In this document: one piece after another, positions 12,153 through 25,118 of the stretch
Position numbering within the stretch: the first letter of the stretch is position 1
Layout: each line of letters starts with the position of its first letter
DNA from: Cannabis sativa
Taxonomy: Eukaryota; Streptophyta; Magnoliopsida; Rosales; Cannabaceae
Direction of reading: 5' to 3'
DNA: 64,000 nt
Assembly (NCBI RefSeq): GCF_029168945.1
Contig: NC_083603.1
Span: forward strand, 34,011,396-34,075,395
Translations under genes and position numbers: made by a program
Notes under the pieces: generated by a model
What the model was told of the DNA's origin: nothing
Databases searched by the model: none
Seen by the model: only the letters and a program-made list of their open reading frames with translations

Positions 12153-13747
12153 TTAGTTCTTGTACTGCCATAATTGATCATCCGTGTTCCACACCCCAGC
12201 AAAGAAATCATTATCCGGCCAATTGATGCCGGCCACGTGGCAACTCTCAACAGGGTGCCCAAGACCCCCTTCTAAAACTGTTGATTGGTTCGAATTCATG
12301 TGATTGTCATAGGCATTGCTTTCACCGCTACCACCACCATAAGAGCATGCCTCCAAAAATGAGTTATAGCCATTATTGGTAAGCAAATTAGCTGGCTGAA
12401 AAGGACTACTAGTTGGGTATTCATGGAACTGATCAGAAATCTGAGAAAAATTCATTGATTCTGAGTCGGAACTCTGTTCATTCATAGCCAAACCAGCAGT
12501 CATGTTGTTAAGTTCATTATTGCTTTGACCAGATCGTAGATGTGTTGATGATGAGCCATAGTATTGTAGGTGAGAAGCAGTACTAGCAGTAGTACTAGTG
12601 TCACTAGGTATGGGAACTCCTACGGCTGGTGATGAGCTTTGGAGAATTGGTATGGCTGAAGTACATGGGGAATTTTCAATCTTTTCAAGCAGTCTTGGCA
12701 TCCAAAAGTTCCGGATGATTTCTTGAAAGGCCGTACTTTCTGCGTCGATTTTGAGATGCTTAGCTTGTTTCTGCACCCTTGTTCTCCAGTAGTTCTTGAT
12801 TTCATTGTCAGTTCTTCCTGGTAGATATTGTGCTATTTTGGACCACCTAATAATTTATTTAATGTTGAACTTTTAATGAACCAATCAAGGAATACGTATT
12901 TTTTAATGGAAAGCTACAAGTAAAACAATTACTAACAGAAAAATGGAAATAATAGTTAAAAATAATAAAATAAATTAATTTTTATGGAGTGTACGCATAT
13001 GAAAATTCAATGTAAAGATACATATGTGTAAGTGAGGAGACCAAAGCCCTGAGTGTAAGAGTCTGCGCTCAATTATACATATTAATGTTGCAGTTGACAA
13101 CAAAATTTTGAATAATTGGATTCATCTGGAGATAGTGTTGTGAGACGGAAATATTGATGGTGACGTCAAGATAAAGATAAGTATCACGTACTACTGTTTG
13201 TTTTCTATATTTGCATGCTTATCAATTTAAGCACAATTTTTTCAAGATATTGATTATATATAATTTTAAGTCGAATTTGGATTAGATAGAGAGCTACAGT
13301 TTTAAAAATATATATAAATACCTGTTGCCCCATTTGGAATGAAGATCAAGGATCAGGATTTGTTCCTCAGGAGTAAGGTTCCCACGCTTGACGTCTGGTT
13401 TCAGATAGTTTAGCCATCTCAATCTGCAACTCTTACCAGTTCTCCGTAATCCTGAACCAATAAGATTCGATATATATATTACAGTAAGATCCCACAGAGA
13501 TTATAAGATAGGGTATAAATCAATTGTCCAAAGAGAACTCCTTTAATTTTATTAATCAAAAGGTATAGTATTGTATATTACCTGAACGTTTAGCTAGCAA
13601 ATTCCATCGGCCTTCACCATGGCGAGTGATGTAGTGGATGAGAAGAGTGTCTTCTTCAACAGTCCACGGACCTCTTCTGAGCTCATTACCGTCATCTTCA
13701 CTACAACTTGTATTATTTGATGAGCTTTTACAGCTGTTAGTAGACAT
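12153..13747 (-). CDS. R2R3-MYB transcription factor, subgroup-20-like, three exons
   Basis: Exons 13747-13582, 13451-13322 and 12846-12153 have GT-AG borders and join in frame to 990 nt (329 residues). Repeat R2 (from about residue 24) has the three spaced Trp residues (PW, RW, RW). R3 has a hydrophobic residue in place of its first Trp, then NRW and NYW. Both introns fall inside the MYB repeats, as is usual for plant R2R3 genes. After R3 the motif [11 protein letters not shown] resembles the WxPRL motif of Arabidopsis subgroup 20 (MYB2/62/78/108/112/116). The rest is Ser/Asn-rich and ends in an acidic, aromatic tail ([14 protein letters not shown]) that could be an activation region. As a family member it should be a nuclear DNA-binding regulator; subgroup 20 members are linked to stress, hormone and phosphate responses. 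No stop or frameshift interrupts it. This is the only intact-looking host gene in the window. Confidence 0.92.
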
Positions 13748-13868
13748 AGAGAAGAAACTATATATTTTCTTTTGTTTTTTTTTTTTTCTTTAAAGGAATG
13801 GAAAATTTAAAGGGTTTAAGGTCTTTGAACCTAAAGTGAAGCAAAACACATAGTCAGCACGCTAAGCC

Positions 13869-13876
13869 TTTATATA
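13869..13876 (-). promoter_or_regulatory. TATA box of the MYB gene
   Basis: TATATAAA on the minus strand lies about 125 bp upstream of the MYB start codon at 13747, a normal distance for a plant promoter with a moderate 5' UTR. A poly-A/T-rich tract (about 13765-13790) lies between it and the ATG. Inferred from position only. Confidence 0.55.
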
Positions 13877-14257
13877 CACTAGAAAAGTTCAAAGCTTTAA
13901 GCTAATTATAGCCCCCCCTAGTGGTCTATTTCTACAACAATAACTTTTCAAAAGAAGTGACTTGTAGAAATTTTTAAGAATTCCTAGAAGGAGAGTTCCA
14001 CTCAGCTTCCATGCATAAATTTATTGCAAGAAAAAAAAAATTATAAATCAGTATAGTCGGTATATATAATTGACTTAGAACTACTTTACAATTAATGAAT
14101 TTCTTGACTAGAGTACTACTTAATTTGTACATGTAAGTCTAGTTTACCTATTCAATCTTAGTCAAATAAAAGACCCCAATCTATCTAATTAAGTAGTAAT
14201 TAACAATTTAATTATTTAATTAATTACACACGCAAATGCTCGTTATTGTACATATCA
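13877..14257. other. MYB upstream flank
   Basis: AT-rich sequence without a recognisable ORF or repeat end. It probably contains distal promoter sequence of the MYB gene up to the first Helitron border at 14258. Confidence 0.4.
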
Positions 14258-14811
14258 TCAATATATATCTATTCTATATAAAGTGTGGCTATATAACTGA
14301 AATTCTTGGTTTATGAGAAATTTATGGGTCACTTTTAATTTTTATTTAATAAAATAATAAAATAATAATAAAATAAATCCTATTAATATTTGAACTTATA
14401 TATAAATATAAATTAAACCCTTAAGCCGCTGTCAATCCCGACTTCTGTGATATCAAATTATCAATCACATATTAAATTTACCTTCTTTTTTCTTCCCACT
14501 TCAAAATAAAAGTAATGGCCATTATATACAATATAACATATATAACCAATTGGTCCTTGGAATGTACTGAGGAATTTATTGTTATAGAATTTCGTTTTAC
14601 TTTGAGAGATAATGGGATGCGTGCAGCTTTTCAGTTGCTCCTGGTATTTGAGGTAAACCCAATTGATCTGTGCCGTCAGACTTTAATCATAGCTTAGTAG
14701 CTGGTAAACCCAATTTCTCATAAACCAACATAGGTTTCTACTAAGCTGTTATTCATTTTGTAATTGTGGTTACTAAATTTCTATTTTTTATTGGTGTTGA
14801 AAATGGTACAG

Positions 14812-14958
14812 GCTCCAGAGACGCCATGGCAGCACGATTTATTTATGGATCAAGGGGCTGCTTCCTCTGCTCAGGCTGGCCGAGCTTCTGCAATTGAAAC
14901 AGGGACAAAGCTTTACATATCAATCTTGGAATATAGTGTTTCAAACGAGGATATTAAG
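14812..14958 (+). pseudogene. captured exon of an ALY/REF mRNA export factor gene
   Basis: The 147 nt are exactly 49 codons with no stop. They are bounded by ACAG (acceptor) and GTTACT (donor), so the exon is in phase 0 at both ends. The translation includes PWQHDLFMDQ, then GRASAIETGTKLYIS and SNEDIK. This is the characteristic junction between the N-terminal box and the start of the RRM in plant ALY/THO4 proteins, which bind mRNA and recruit it for nuclear export. The rest of the RRM is absent: intron sequence follows the donor and then Helitron sequence resumes at 15003. It is therefore a fragment, probably moved as genomic DNA because the splice borders are kept. The sequence just upstream (14422-14811) may be the captured intron. 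Confidence 0.85.
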
Positions 14959-15264
14959 GTTACTTTTCCCATTATTTCTAATTATATTTTTTTTCCTTCA
15001 TATCTATTCTTTATAAAGTGTGTCTATATAATCGAATTCTTGGTTTATGAGAAATATATGGGTGACTTTTTATTTATATTAAAAATAAATGGTTTATTAT
15101 TAAAAATAAAATGATTTATGAGAAATTTATGGGTCACTTTTTATTTATATATAATAAAATAAAAAAAAAATAAATCCCATTAAATCCAAAAAAAAAAGTT
15201 CTAGATTTTCTTTAATTACCGTATTTCTAACCCTATTTAATTATTTATGCCTCTATTTGATTAA

Positions 15265-15504
15265 AGTTAAGATTATAAGATTAATTCAAATTATTGTTCA
15301 TATATTGATTAATCCCATAATAAAAAATAATTCAATATATGAACCCTATTTGATTAAAGTGAAATAATTCAATATATGAACCCTATATGATTAAATCACT
15401 TTAATCAAATAGGGTTCATATATATTGAATTATTTTTTAATAATGGGATTAATCAATATATGAACAATAATTTGAATTAATCTTATAATCTTATAATCTT
15501 AACT
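15265..15504. repeat. large foldback (inverted repeat)
   Basis: The arm 15265-15362 is nearly the reverse complement of 15396-15504, with a spacer of about 33 nt. The right arm is about 11 nt longer because a short CTTATAAT-type unit is repeated. A transcript would fold into a long hairpin. A partial further copy of the arm lies at about 16393-16430. It sits inside Helitron A copy 1. Confidence 0.85.
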
Positions 15505-16560
15505 TTTTAATTCAATTAATAATTATTTGTCACATAATTATTAAGTCTTTTCCCATTAATTTTCTTTTGTTGATGATGCTAATTTATTCATATTAAGATA
15601 GTGTTCTACTAGGGGATCTAACGAGTTTCGCCCCTTCGCTAATGGCCTCTAAGAGTTCAAATTCCAGTATTGTATAAATCTTCAATTTGTTCTATTTCTT
15701 ATATTAACTGAAATTTTGCTACTTTTTTTTTAATTTACAACTTTAATGTTTATATCTTATTAGGGACATTCATGGAAATTTGGGTTTCTTTGAAATATAC
15801 AATTAATGAGCATTACTTTTTGATCGTAGTGTGTTTTCCATGGCTGAAAATCTCAATAATCTCTATCATTTGATCTCAAATAAAATAAAATTGTCATGAT
15901 GTATACATTATGGTTATTTAATGAGTAATTAGTGTGTTGAAATTGTCAAGCTGATATTTAGAATTGTTTATAATTGAATTGTTTCTTTGTCAAAATTAAT
16001 ATTAAGTATATTCATACGTTTATAGGTTTATCTATTTTCTCTTAGATCAATCATGCTCATATAGCAAAAAAATCATACTCATATAGACATGTTATTTTCA
16101 TTTTGTAATTTAGATCTTCTTAGTCATTATTTAGTTCACTTAAACCTTTTCCGATTATGGCAACTGAAGTTTTGTTTCTTTTAGGTACTCTATTACAAAT
16201 ATCTGTATTACATGTATTATTTATTTTTGACTATGAGGAGGTGGATTTCTTTATTGGGAAACATATAGCCTGACAAATTATCGTTCATATATTGAATAAT
16301 TATTTTTGATTAATGGGATTCATATATATAACTGTGTATATTGAATTCTTTATTCAAATAATTATTTTGATTTTTACGTGATTATTTATTATTCATATAT
16401 CTAGAACCCTATTTGATTAAAGTTAAAATTATAAGATTAATTAATTTATAATTTCTTCCTATACACATAATAATAATCTCAGCTAATAACTAATAATATT
16501 TTTTTCTTTAATTTTTAATTGTATCACTTTAAAATAACATAAAAAAAAAAAACTAGAATA
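15505..16560. other. Helitron A copy 1 body, no gene
   Basis: AT-rich sequence between the foldback and the Helitron 3' hairpin. I see no coding region; a few GC-richer bases at 15610-15680 could be a remnant of captured DNA but are not identifiable. Confidence 0.4.
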
Positions 16561-18308
16561 AAATTTAGTATACGTGCCTTGCACGTAACTTTTTACTAGT
16601 ATAAAGAAAAGCACAAAAGAGAGTTTAGGTGGTAACCTATTATTTTTTTTTTCTTATTTTTCTATTTTATCACACATTCTCTTATTTTATTTGAGAAATA
16701 CACTATACATATAAACTAAAAGTCCCACGTCATTTAAAAATCGTTTAGATGTTATCTATGTAGGTTATAAGTAGTAGTTTTATCACTTTACTTTCTTTTA
16801 TTTAAAAAATATTATTTTTTCATGAGTAATTGAATAATTTCTTACTCAATTTTTTTTTATATACATATTTATTTATGTATGTAATTATTTATTTTTTAAT
16901 AATTAACTTTGTAGTAATAATTTTTAATTTTATATATATTTATGAAATAAATTTTAGTTTAAAAATTTTATTTTATTATTCTAAATTTTTATATGTTCGA
17001 GTTAAAAATAATTTTTCATAACTAAAATTAATTTATCAATCATCAATATATATATATATACTAGTAAAAAGTTACGTGCGAGGCATGTATACTAATTTTA
17101 TGTTAGGTATTTTTTACTTTATTTAAAAGATATAATTAACAATTAAAGAAAAAATATTATTACTTATTAGGTGAGAGATTATTATTATGTATATCTAAAT
17201 AATGTAATTTATAATTTTGACAATTAAAAGTAAATACTGGATGTAATATATTATAGTGTTTAAGAAAACTTGATAATTTAAGTGTAATATGTTCTTAAGA
17301 TAATCCAAAAATAAACTAAAAATTCATGTTCAAATACTAAAGAAAACACAACTTAAATGTGTGTGAAATAAAAAAGAAAATTAAAAATCAATCTCTAAAT
17401 TATTGATAATTGAAGATAACATCGATCTAAAAGTTGTAGATAAAAAATCTCTTTTTCACAAATTATAATGTGAAATGTTTTAGTTAAAATACTTTATATA
17501 TATGGAACACTAAATGGGTAATACCCATTGATGAGCACTAAAAAAAATTAATAAGGTAACAATCTAATAACTTTTTATGGCAAATTTCTAATAATTATTT
17601 TTAAAAGAAAATTATATTTATTTTTTATAAAATTGGAAATAATAATTATAACCAATACTTTGAAAAAAATTATAAATTATTTTTAAAAATTAATTGAAAT
17701 TACTACTTTATAATTTTATGAAATTGTGAGTTTATTAATAATTTATTATTGTAAAACTAAGAATCATTTGCATGTATATTAATGTGTTTTTTTTAATAGG
17801 AGAATAAGAGCTTGATTGTGGAATCCAATTGTCTTAATATTTTTCACGCTCTTAAAAATAAAACGCTACAATACTTCTTAGTTCTTACTTAGGGTGTTAT
17901 TGTTAGAGAAATATTATTATCGTGTAATGATTTTTTTGACATTACCATCCATCATTCTCCTAGAATAACTAATGAGGTGTTGTTCATTATTTATATTACT
18001 AGGATTGGAAGATGATAATTTTGTCTAGGGATCAAGTACAATTTTTTGTGCTGAAATTCTTGTGTTGGCAATTGCATGCCATTATTCAATAATGTTTATG
18101 ACACTTTTTTTCTTCGTTCATTTTTTTTGTTAAAATTTTCTTCATTGGTTTTGTTCTTATAGATTTTGTTAAGCTCAAGTATTTTTAAAAAATAAAAACA
18201 GATAAATGATTAGCATCAAATATCAGTTCAAATATTAATGAGATTTGTTTTATTTTTATTTTATTATTTTATTATATATAAATAATATTTTATTATTTTA
18301 TTAAATAT

Positions 18309-18759
18309 TGTTAGAAATAATTGGGGTCACAATTGTATATATAAAATGTGTGTTGGGTCATCAAATAAATAAGTCAAATTTATGTGGTCTATTTTAGAAT
18401 AAAGTTTATGACTTAAGGGCATGATTGTCATGATTTTAATATGTGGATACCAATTAGATAGTTTCTGATTTGATGAGGGGCCAAATTAGAAATTATTAAT
18501 AAATATTACCAATTGTTGTAACAGTTGTTAATATAACAGGTATGGGTCCCCATTTTGCATCATATCATTATTTTTTCAGAGTTCCTGAATCCCCATCATC
18601 AGGAAAATAAGGTTTCAAAGGTTTTGATGCAAAATTGGAAGATCATACCAATCAAAGATCGATTCTATGGACTCCGGTACGCTTCCGCTAGTCTATATTT
18701 CATTGTTTGATTCTCATGAATTAATTAGGGCTATATTCAGAGTTTACAGTATTCTAACA
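18309..18759 (+). repeat. copia 5' LTR
   Basis: Begins TGTTAGAAATAATTGGGG and ends ATTCTAACA. It is collinear and equal in length with the 3' LTR. The primer-binding site follows three bases after it starts the internal region. Confidence 0.95.
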
Positions 18760-18761
18760 TG

Positions 18762-18774
18762 TGGTATCAAGAGC
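18762..18774 (+). other. copia primer-binding site
   Basis: TGGTATCAAGAGC, a one-base-longer variant of the Met-tRNA site TGGTATCAGAGC, lies just after the 5' LTR. Confidence 0.8.
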
Positions 18775-19752
18775 ATCCCTAAATTAGTTCTTGAGAATTT
18801 ATAGTGACATTGATCTTCCATTAAATTATTGTTTTTACATTTGGAATATTTAGTAAATTAACCTGTATATATATTTCCTTACTTTGAAGTAATCGTTTGA
18901 TTACTGTATAAATATATATGTGTGCCACCGGTCGGAATTTATTCTGCGATTGAAGTTTTTTTTTTGATTTAACACATATATAAATATATAAGGTTCATGA
19001 CTCTGGTAATAAATTTACCATATACAATTTTCTGGAATGTATACAAATGATTACAAGTTTCTAATCTGATAAATATACACATATATTTCTTTGTTTTATG
19101 AAGTCAGTGGCAGTGGCGTGAACATATTGGATTATATATGTTCATATATATGTTTTATACAGATATATATTCTGGTTTTATTTTATTTTAAATACAAATA
19201 GCATATCGATTTGCTTCTGGAATTTTTATTGTTTAGTTTTGTTTTTTATTATTATTATTATTATTATATCTGAAATAATAATAATAATAATTCAGAAACA
19301 ATTAAATTCAAATTTTGGTTTTAAATTTATTAAGGATATCTAATATTTAATTAAATTAATTGAAACAAAATATCACCAAAGTGATCTCTTTTGTGTAGAT
19401 TAATTTAATAAAAATATTATGATAATTGTGTGTATGTGATTCATAAATTTATTAACTAACCCAAAGGTGAGTTAATATTTGGTTGAATTTCTTGCATGTT
19501 TGTGGTGATAAATGTGTGACAATTATAAGGTATTTTATGTGAACAATTTGTTAGTCCAAAGATTGCATATTGTTTGACATAATTTATTGTCAATATTTGA
19601 TCACTACAACAAGAGTACCGCTTACAATTAATATTACTGTCCAAAGACTTAATATTAATGTTGTGTTTGGTATCTTGAGTTGGGATTAACCATTATTTGA
19701 ATTTATTGTTTTATTCAGATTCTTATATGAGCATGTTATTTATGTAATTGTA
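18775..19752 (+). other. copia leader, possibly with an intron
   Basis: About 1 kb without coding sequence. It contains a TTA run followed by an ATA run (19247-19292) that can pair. A pyrimidine-rich TTCTTTTCAG just before the coding region (about 19755-19765) looks like a splice acceptor, so the leader may be spliced. Inferred only. Confidence 0.5.
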
Positions 19753-22700
19753 TTGTTCTTTTCAGCTGTTGCTAGTGTATTTGCTAACCTTAATTCAGTA
19801 TCAGTCCTTAATGGTAATAACTTTAAGGACTGGAAGGAGAACATTTTTATTGTTCTTGGTTGCATGGATCTTGACCTTGCATTAAGGATGGATCGTCCTG
19901 CTTCTCTTACGGATACCAGTACCTCCGAGCAAAGGAGGATTTATGAGCAGTGGGACCGTTCAAACCGCATGAGTCTTATGATCATTAAGCGCGGCATACC
20001 TGAGGCTTTTAGGGGTGCGGTGTCCGAGGAGGTCACCGATGCCACAACTTTCCTTGCTGAAATTGAGAAGCGCTTTGCGAAAAGCGATAACGCGGAAACA
20101 AGTACTCTTTTAAAGAAACTTATTTCCATGAAGTTTAAGGGCAAGGAAAATATAAGGGAGTACATTATGGAAATGTCTCACCTTGCTTCAAAGTTGAAGG
20201 CACTAAAGCTTGAGCTTTCAGATGACTTGCTTGTGCATTTAGTGCTTATCTCTCTTCCTCCACAATTCAGTCAATTTAAGGTCAGTTACAACTGCCAAAG
20301 GGAGAATTGGACTTTTAATGAGCTCATTTCATTTTGTGTTCAAGAGGAAGAAAGATTGAAGCAAGAGAAGACTGAAAGTGCTCATTTGGCAAGCACCTCT
20401 AAAGATAAGGGCAAGAAAAGAAAGAATGAGGCTGCTAAGGATAAAGGTCCTGCACATAAGAAACAAACTCAAGCCAATAATGATGATGCTTGTTTCTTTT
20501 GTAACATGAAAGGACACATGAAGAAGGAATGTGCTAAGTATATTGCATGGCGAGCAAAGAAAGGTACATTTCTTACTTTGGTCTGTTCTGAGGTAAATTT
20601 AGCTTCAGTACCAAGAAACACTTGGTTGTTAGATTCCGGTGCTACTACACACATCAGTGTTTCTATGCAGGGTTGCCTGAGTTACCGAAAGCCAAATGAT
20701 GCTGAAAGAAGCATTTATGTGGGAGATGGCAAGTCGGTAAATGTGGAAGCAATAGGGCATTTTAGGTTGTTATTAAGTACTGGTTACTATTTGGATTTGA
20801 TAGATACTTTTGTTGTACCGTCATTTAGACGGAATTTGGTTTCTGTTTCCTGTTTGGACAAATTAGGTTATTGTTGTTCATTTGGAAACAATTGTTTCAG
20901 TTTATCTAGTAATTCAAATACTATTGGAACTAGTTCTCTTATGGTTTATGACAACTTATATTTGCTTGACACCGTTGCTTCTTATAATGAAACCTTGAAT
21001 GTTGAATCACGTGGTACTAAGCGTAATATGGATAATGAAAAATCAAGTTCCTTATGGCACAAACGGTTAGGTCACATCTCTAGAAATAGAGTTGAGCGAC
21101 TTGTGTCTGATGGAATTTTAGATTCAATTGATTTTTCAGACTTTTATGTTTGCATTGAATGCATCAAAGGCAAACAGACCAAAACTAAGAAATTGGATGC
21201 AAAAAGAGCTATAGATGTCTTAGAATTGATACATACGGATATTTGTGGGCCATTTCCTACACCTTCTTGGAATGGTCAACGATATTTTGTATCATTCATA
21301 GATGATTACTCAAGATATGCGTACCTATTTCTACTTCATGAAAAGTCTCAAGTCTTGGATGTGTTCAAATCTTTTAAGGCTGAAGTTGAGAATCAACTTA
21401 GCAAAAGAATAAAGCAAGTCAGGTCTGACCGTGGTGGTGAGTACTATGGTAGATACGACGGATCAAGTGAACAACGTCCAGGACCTTTTGCCAGATATCT
21501 AGAGGAGTGTGGAATTGCCCCACAGTATACTATGCCAGGATCTCCTAGCATGAATGGTGTTGCTGAAAGACGAAACCGTACTCTTAAAGATATGGTGAGG
21601 AGTATGATCAGTCATTCAACCTTACCAGAATCACTCTTGGGAGAGGCACTTAAGACACTAGCCTACATTTTGAATAGGGTACCAACTAAAGCAGCTGCAA
21701 AAACACCTTATGAGCTTTGGATAGGGCGAAAGCCTAGTCTTAAGCACTTTCATGTTTGGGGATGTCCAGCTGAGGCTAGGCCTTATAGGCCAAATAAAAA
21801 GAAGCTGGAACCCAAAACTGTGAGCAACTACTTTATTGGATATTCTGAACGATCTAGGGGTTTCAAGTTTTATGATCCCAAAGTAAAGAATATATTTGAA
21901 ACGGGAACTGCAAAGTTTTTTGAGGATATTGAGATTGGGGGGAGAAATACGGTTAAAGACTTTGTTTTTGAGGAGGATTTAGAATCAACCACTTCTCTTG
22001 AAGATGAGTTGATTCCTATTCCAATAGTTGCTTTTGACAATATTCAGGATTCCATTCCTAATATTGATCAAGTTTTAGATCAAGAGCAACCAAACATAGT
22101 CAATCAAACCCCAGAGGTACAAACTCAACAACCTCAAGAACAAGTGCCTTTGCGACGATCCACTAGAGAAAGAAGAAATGTTATTAATCCAGATGAATAC
22201 ATAGTGTATCTTCAAGAACATGAGGATGGCATTGGAATGATGGAAGATGATCCAATCAACTTTCATCAGGCCATGAAAAGTTCTAACTCTCAAAAGTGGA
22301 ATGATGCCATGAATAAAGAGAATAAGTCTATGCAAGACAATAAAGTTTCGGAACTTGTCCCATTACCAGAAGGTGTAAAACCAATTGGTTGTAAATGGAT
22401 ATTTAAAACCAAGAGGGATGAAAAAGGTAATGTGGTGAGGTTTAAGGCACGTCTTGTAGCAAAAGGCTATACTCAGAAAGAAGGCATTGATTATAAAGAG
22501 ACTTTCTCTCCGGTTTCATCGAAAGACTCTTTTAGAATAATAATGGCACTTGTTGCTCACTTTGATCTTGAGTTACATCAGATGGATGTTAAAACAGCGT
22601 TTCTCAATGGAGACATTGATGAGACAATTTATATGGAGCAACCAGAAAACTTTGTGGTTGGTGACCCAAAGAATATGGTTTGCAAATTAAAGAAATCCAT

Positions 22701-23847
22701 CTATGGACTCAAGCAAGCTTCCCGTCAATGGTACCACAAATTTCATCAAGTGGTTCTCCTATTTGGTTTTGAGATGAATGTTGTTGATGATTGTGTGTAT
22801 CATAAGTTTAGTGGGAGTAAGTGTATATTTCTGGTTCTACATGTCGATGACATATTGCTTGCCACTAATGATATAGGCTTATTGCACGAAACCAAGAGAT
22901 TTCTATCGAAGCATTTTGAGATGAAAGATCTTGGTGACGCCTCTTTTGTTTTAGGAATTCAAATACATCGAGACCGTTCTCGGGGTATTCTTGGATTATC
23001 ACAAAAGAGCTATATCGATAAAGTACTCAAACGGTTTGGCATGCAAGATTGTAGACCAGGTGATACCCTTGTCGTTAAAGGAGACAAATTTTGTCTTAAA
23101 CAATGCCCTAAAGGAAGCCTTGAAATTCAAGAAATACAAAAGATTCCCTACGCTTCGGCTGTTGGGAGTCTAATGTATGCTCAAGTTTGTACGCGTCCGG
23201 ATATAGCGTACATTGTTGGAGTGTTAGGCAAATACTTAAGCAATCCAAGAATTGATCACTGGAAAGCAGCCAAAAAGGTTATGAGATATTTGAAGAGAAC
23301 AAGAGAGTACATGCTCACATATGGGAGGTCAGATCACTTTGAGATCATTGGATATTCTGACTCTGACTTTGCGGAATGCCAAGATAGTAGGAGATCTACT
23401 TCGGGCTACATATATCTGTTAGGTGGTGGAGCTATATCATGGAGGAGTGCAAAACAAACACTCATAGCTTCATCCACCATGGCAGCAGAATTTGTTGCGT
23501 GTTATGAGGCATCCAACCATGGTATATGGCTGAGAAACTTTGTCACTGGGCTTCGCATTTTAGATGGAATTGAAAGACCACTTAAGTTGTATTGTGACAA
23601 TAAGTCAGCTGTATTGTATTCCCACAACAATAGGAGCTCGACGAAGTCAAAACACATTGACATCAAGTTCCTTGTTGTAAAAGAAAGGGTACAAAGTGGA
23701 CAGATTTGTATAGAATACTTAGGTACAAACTCCATGATTGCAGACCCCCTTACTAAGGGTTTGCCACCCATGGTCTTTCATGAGCACACTGTTGGGTTTT
23801 ATGCCCTAAATAAAACTCATTTCAATATAATCAGATTTACTTATTAA
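19753..23847 (+). CDS. copia gag-pol polyprotein, nearly complete, C-terminus replaced by an inserted LTR
   Basis: An uninterrupted 1364-codon frame. Domains in order: Gag (copia type, [13 protein letters not shown] near the start); zinc knuckle [14 protein letters not shown] (about 20490-20532); protease [12 protein letters not shown] (about 20623-20658); GAG-pre-integrase with HKRLGH (about 21059-21080); DDE integrase with [13 protein letters not shown] and ERRNRT; reverse transcriptase with [21 protein letters not shown] and HVDDILL; RNase H with SRRSTSGY and an ADPLTKGLP tail. The listed ATG is upstream of the usual copia start; the normal start codon seems to be changed to TTG at about 19769, so true initiation is uncertain. 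The last 19 codons are encoded by an inserted LTR that starts at 23790. The original tail of 12 codons and a stop lie at 30740-30775. The active-site motifs are present, so the enzyme core could be functional. Confidence 0.95.
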   Translation: MFFSAVASVFANLNSVSVLNGNNFKDWKENIFIVLGCMDLDLALRMDRPASLTDTSTSEQRRIYEQWDRSNRMSLMIIKRGIPEAFRGAVSEEVTDATTFLAEIEKRFAKSDNAETSTLLKKLISMKFKGKENIREYIMEMSHLASKLKALKLELSDDLLVHLVLISLPPQFSQFKVSYNCQRENWTFNELISFCVQEEERLKQEKTESAHLASTSKDKGKKRKNEAAKDKGPAHKKQTQANNDDACFFCNMKGHMKKECAKYIAWRAKKGTFLTLVCSEVNLASVPRNTWLLDSGATTHISVSMQGCLSYRKPNDAERSIYVGDGKSVNVEAIGHFRLLLSTGYYLDLIDTFVVPSFRRNLVSVSCLDKLGYCCSFGNNCFSLSSNSNTIGTSSLMVYDNLYLLDTVASYNETLNVESRGTKRNMDNEKSSSLWHKRLGHISRNRVERLVSDGILDSIDFSDFYVCIECIKGKQTKTKKLDAKRAIDVLELIHTDICGPFPTPSWNGQRYFVSFIDDYSRYAYLFLLHEKSQVLDVFKSFKAEVENQLSKRIKQVRSDRGGEYYGRYDGSSEQRPGPFARYLEECGIAPQYTMPGSPSMNGVAERRNRTLKDMVRSMISHSTLPESLLGEALKTLAYILNRVPTKAAAKTPYELWIGRKPSLKHFHVWGCPAEARPYRPNKKKLEPKTVSNYFIGYSERSRGFKFYDPKVKNIFETGTAKFFEDIEIGGRNTVKDFVFEEDLESTTSLEDELIPIPIVAFDNIQDSIPNIDQVLDQEQPNIVNQTPEVQTQQPQEQVPLRRSTRERRNVINPDEYIVYLQEHEDGIGMMEDDPINFHQAMKSSNSQKWNDAMNKENKSMQDNKVSELVPLPEGVKPIGCKWIFKTKRDEKGNVVRFKARLVAKGYTQKEGIDYKETFSPVSSKDSFRIIMALVAHFDLELHQMDVKTAFLNGDIDETIYMEQPENFVVGDPKNMVCKLKKSIYGLKQASRQWYHKFHQVVLLFGFEMNVVDDCVYHKFSGSKCIFLVLHVDDILLATNDIGLLHETKRFLSKHFEMKDLGDASFVLGIQIHRDRSRGILGLSQKSYIDKVLKRFGMQDCRPGDTLVVKGDKFCLKQCPKGSLEIQEIQKIPYASAVGSLMYAQVCTRPDIAYIVGVLGKYLSNPRIDHWKAAKKVMRYLKRTREYMLTYGRSDHFEIIGYSDSDFAECQDSRRSTSGYIYLLGGGAISWRSAKQTLIASSTMAAEFVACYEASNHGIWLRNFVTGLRILDGIERPLKLYCDNKSAVLYSHNNRSSTKSKHIDIKFLVVKERVQSGQICIEYLGTNSMIADPLTKGLPPMVFHEHTVGFYALNKTHFNIIRFTY

Positions 23848-25118
23848 TATAGATCAGAAATAACATTTAATGTTGCATGGTTCACATGATTTATTTCATG
23901 ATTATATGTACATAATGTATAAATTCATCTGAAACCCTTTTCACATACTTGATCCTGTTTATTGTGCCGTCAACACATTGGAAAGTAAACATGACTATGT
24001 GAATAAAGTTTCCTAGATTTATCAGACATAGGGTTTTACTGATATGATAATCTACAACAGAGTTTACTTGCATTTGTAGAAGTGCTATGTTCTTTCCAGA
24101 GCATTGGTTAAAGTAAAGCTCAGGTTGGATGCATGGAGTATGCATCGGTAGGGACCGATATTGAACTTTGACTTAGATATATTAAACTTACCGTAATATC
24201 TATTCAAGTCAATATCGCCTAGTTGATCCTAGATCAAATGTTCTTAATCCTGTTAAAATTAGGCTCAATCTTGAAAGGCTATTCGTGTTCTTTGATTTGT
24301 TAGTTAAGCCTACTTCTAGGTTAGGGTGATACGTACATTTTGGGAACACGGTAGTGCAATTGAGTGGGAGCGCTATCATAAACATGGAATCTATAGCTTC
24401 TATCTGGCGAATAGTAAGCAAAGGATGATCTCCTTCGAGCTTGACCAAACGAACATAAATGGTGGAGTACTCATTTCACATAAGCTGAAATATCATTTAT
24501 ACGGGGTCAAGTGTTTTAAGGATAAAATACATTGTAGGGTGTAACGGTAATCTAATCCCTTTACAGTGTAGATCATTCATATAGAGGATCATTGATCACA
24601 TTAGGATTATAACAATGGATAACTAATGATGTGTCTATATGGTGGAACATATAGAGCTTTCTATATACTGAGAGTGCAATTCTAAGTTCTATGCGTGGAT
24701 TCAACGAAGAATTAATAAGTTAGTGAATTTTAGTGCTAAATTCTTGATCTACTTATTGGAAGCTCGGTTATATAGACCCATGGTCCCCCCACTAGTTGAG
24801 ATAATATTGCTTGTAAGACTCATGTAATTGGCTTTGATTAATCAATTATAATTCTCAAATTAGACTATGTCTATTTGTGAATTTTTCACTAAGTAAGGGC
24901 AAAATTGTAAGGAAAGAGTTTTAGGGGCATATTTGTTAATTATGATACTTTGTATGGTTCAATTAATAAATATGATAAATGACAATATTATTTAATAATT
25001 ATTTATAGTTATTAAATAGTTGGAATTGGCATTCAAATGGTTGAATTAGAAAATTGGCGTTTTTGAGAAAATCAGATGCAGAAAAGATAAAACTGCAAAA
25101 TTGCAAAAAGTGAGGCCC

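Larger units (their letters stand above)
14268..16599 (+). mobile_element. Helitron family A copy 1, carrying an ALY/REF exon
   Basis: The 5' end TCTATTCTATATAAAGTG and the 3' end (hairpin ACGTGC-CTT-GCACGT at 16572-16586, nine bases, CTAG at 16596-16599) fit Helitron structure. Insertion is between A (14267) and T (16600), as expected. Both ends recur in the copies at 17061-31714 and 31914-35040. A second copy of the 5' region starts at 15003, so the gene fragment at 14812-14958 lies between two 5' regions. No Rep/helicase gene is present, so it is non-autonomous. Confidence 0.78.
14258..17042 (+). mobile_element. Helitron family B copy 1, split by Helitron A copy 1
   Basis: The 5' tip TCAATATATA (14258-14267) is separated from its continuation TATAAAGAAAAGCAC (16600 on) by the 2.3-kb Helitron at 14268-16599. 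The body to about 17042 closely follows that of the copy at 31900/35041-35484. No 3' hairpin end of this copy is visible before the next insertion. Confidence 0.6.

Noticed and set aside
14515..14697. 60-codon frame upstream of the ALY exon
   Set aside because: No similarity to ALY or another family that I recognise. It more likely lies in captured intron or Helitron sequence.
23891..24145. Minus-strand frame of 84 codons, also seen in inverse at 60533-60787
   Set aside because: It is part of the Angela-like LTR and present because the LTR occurs twice. LTRs of this type are non-coding here.
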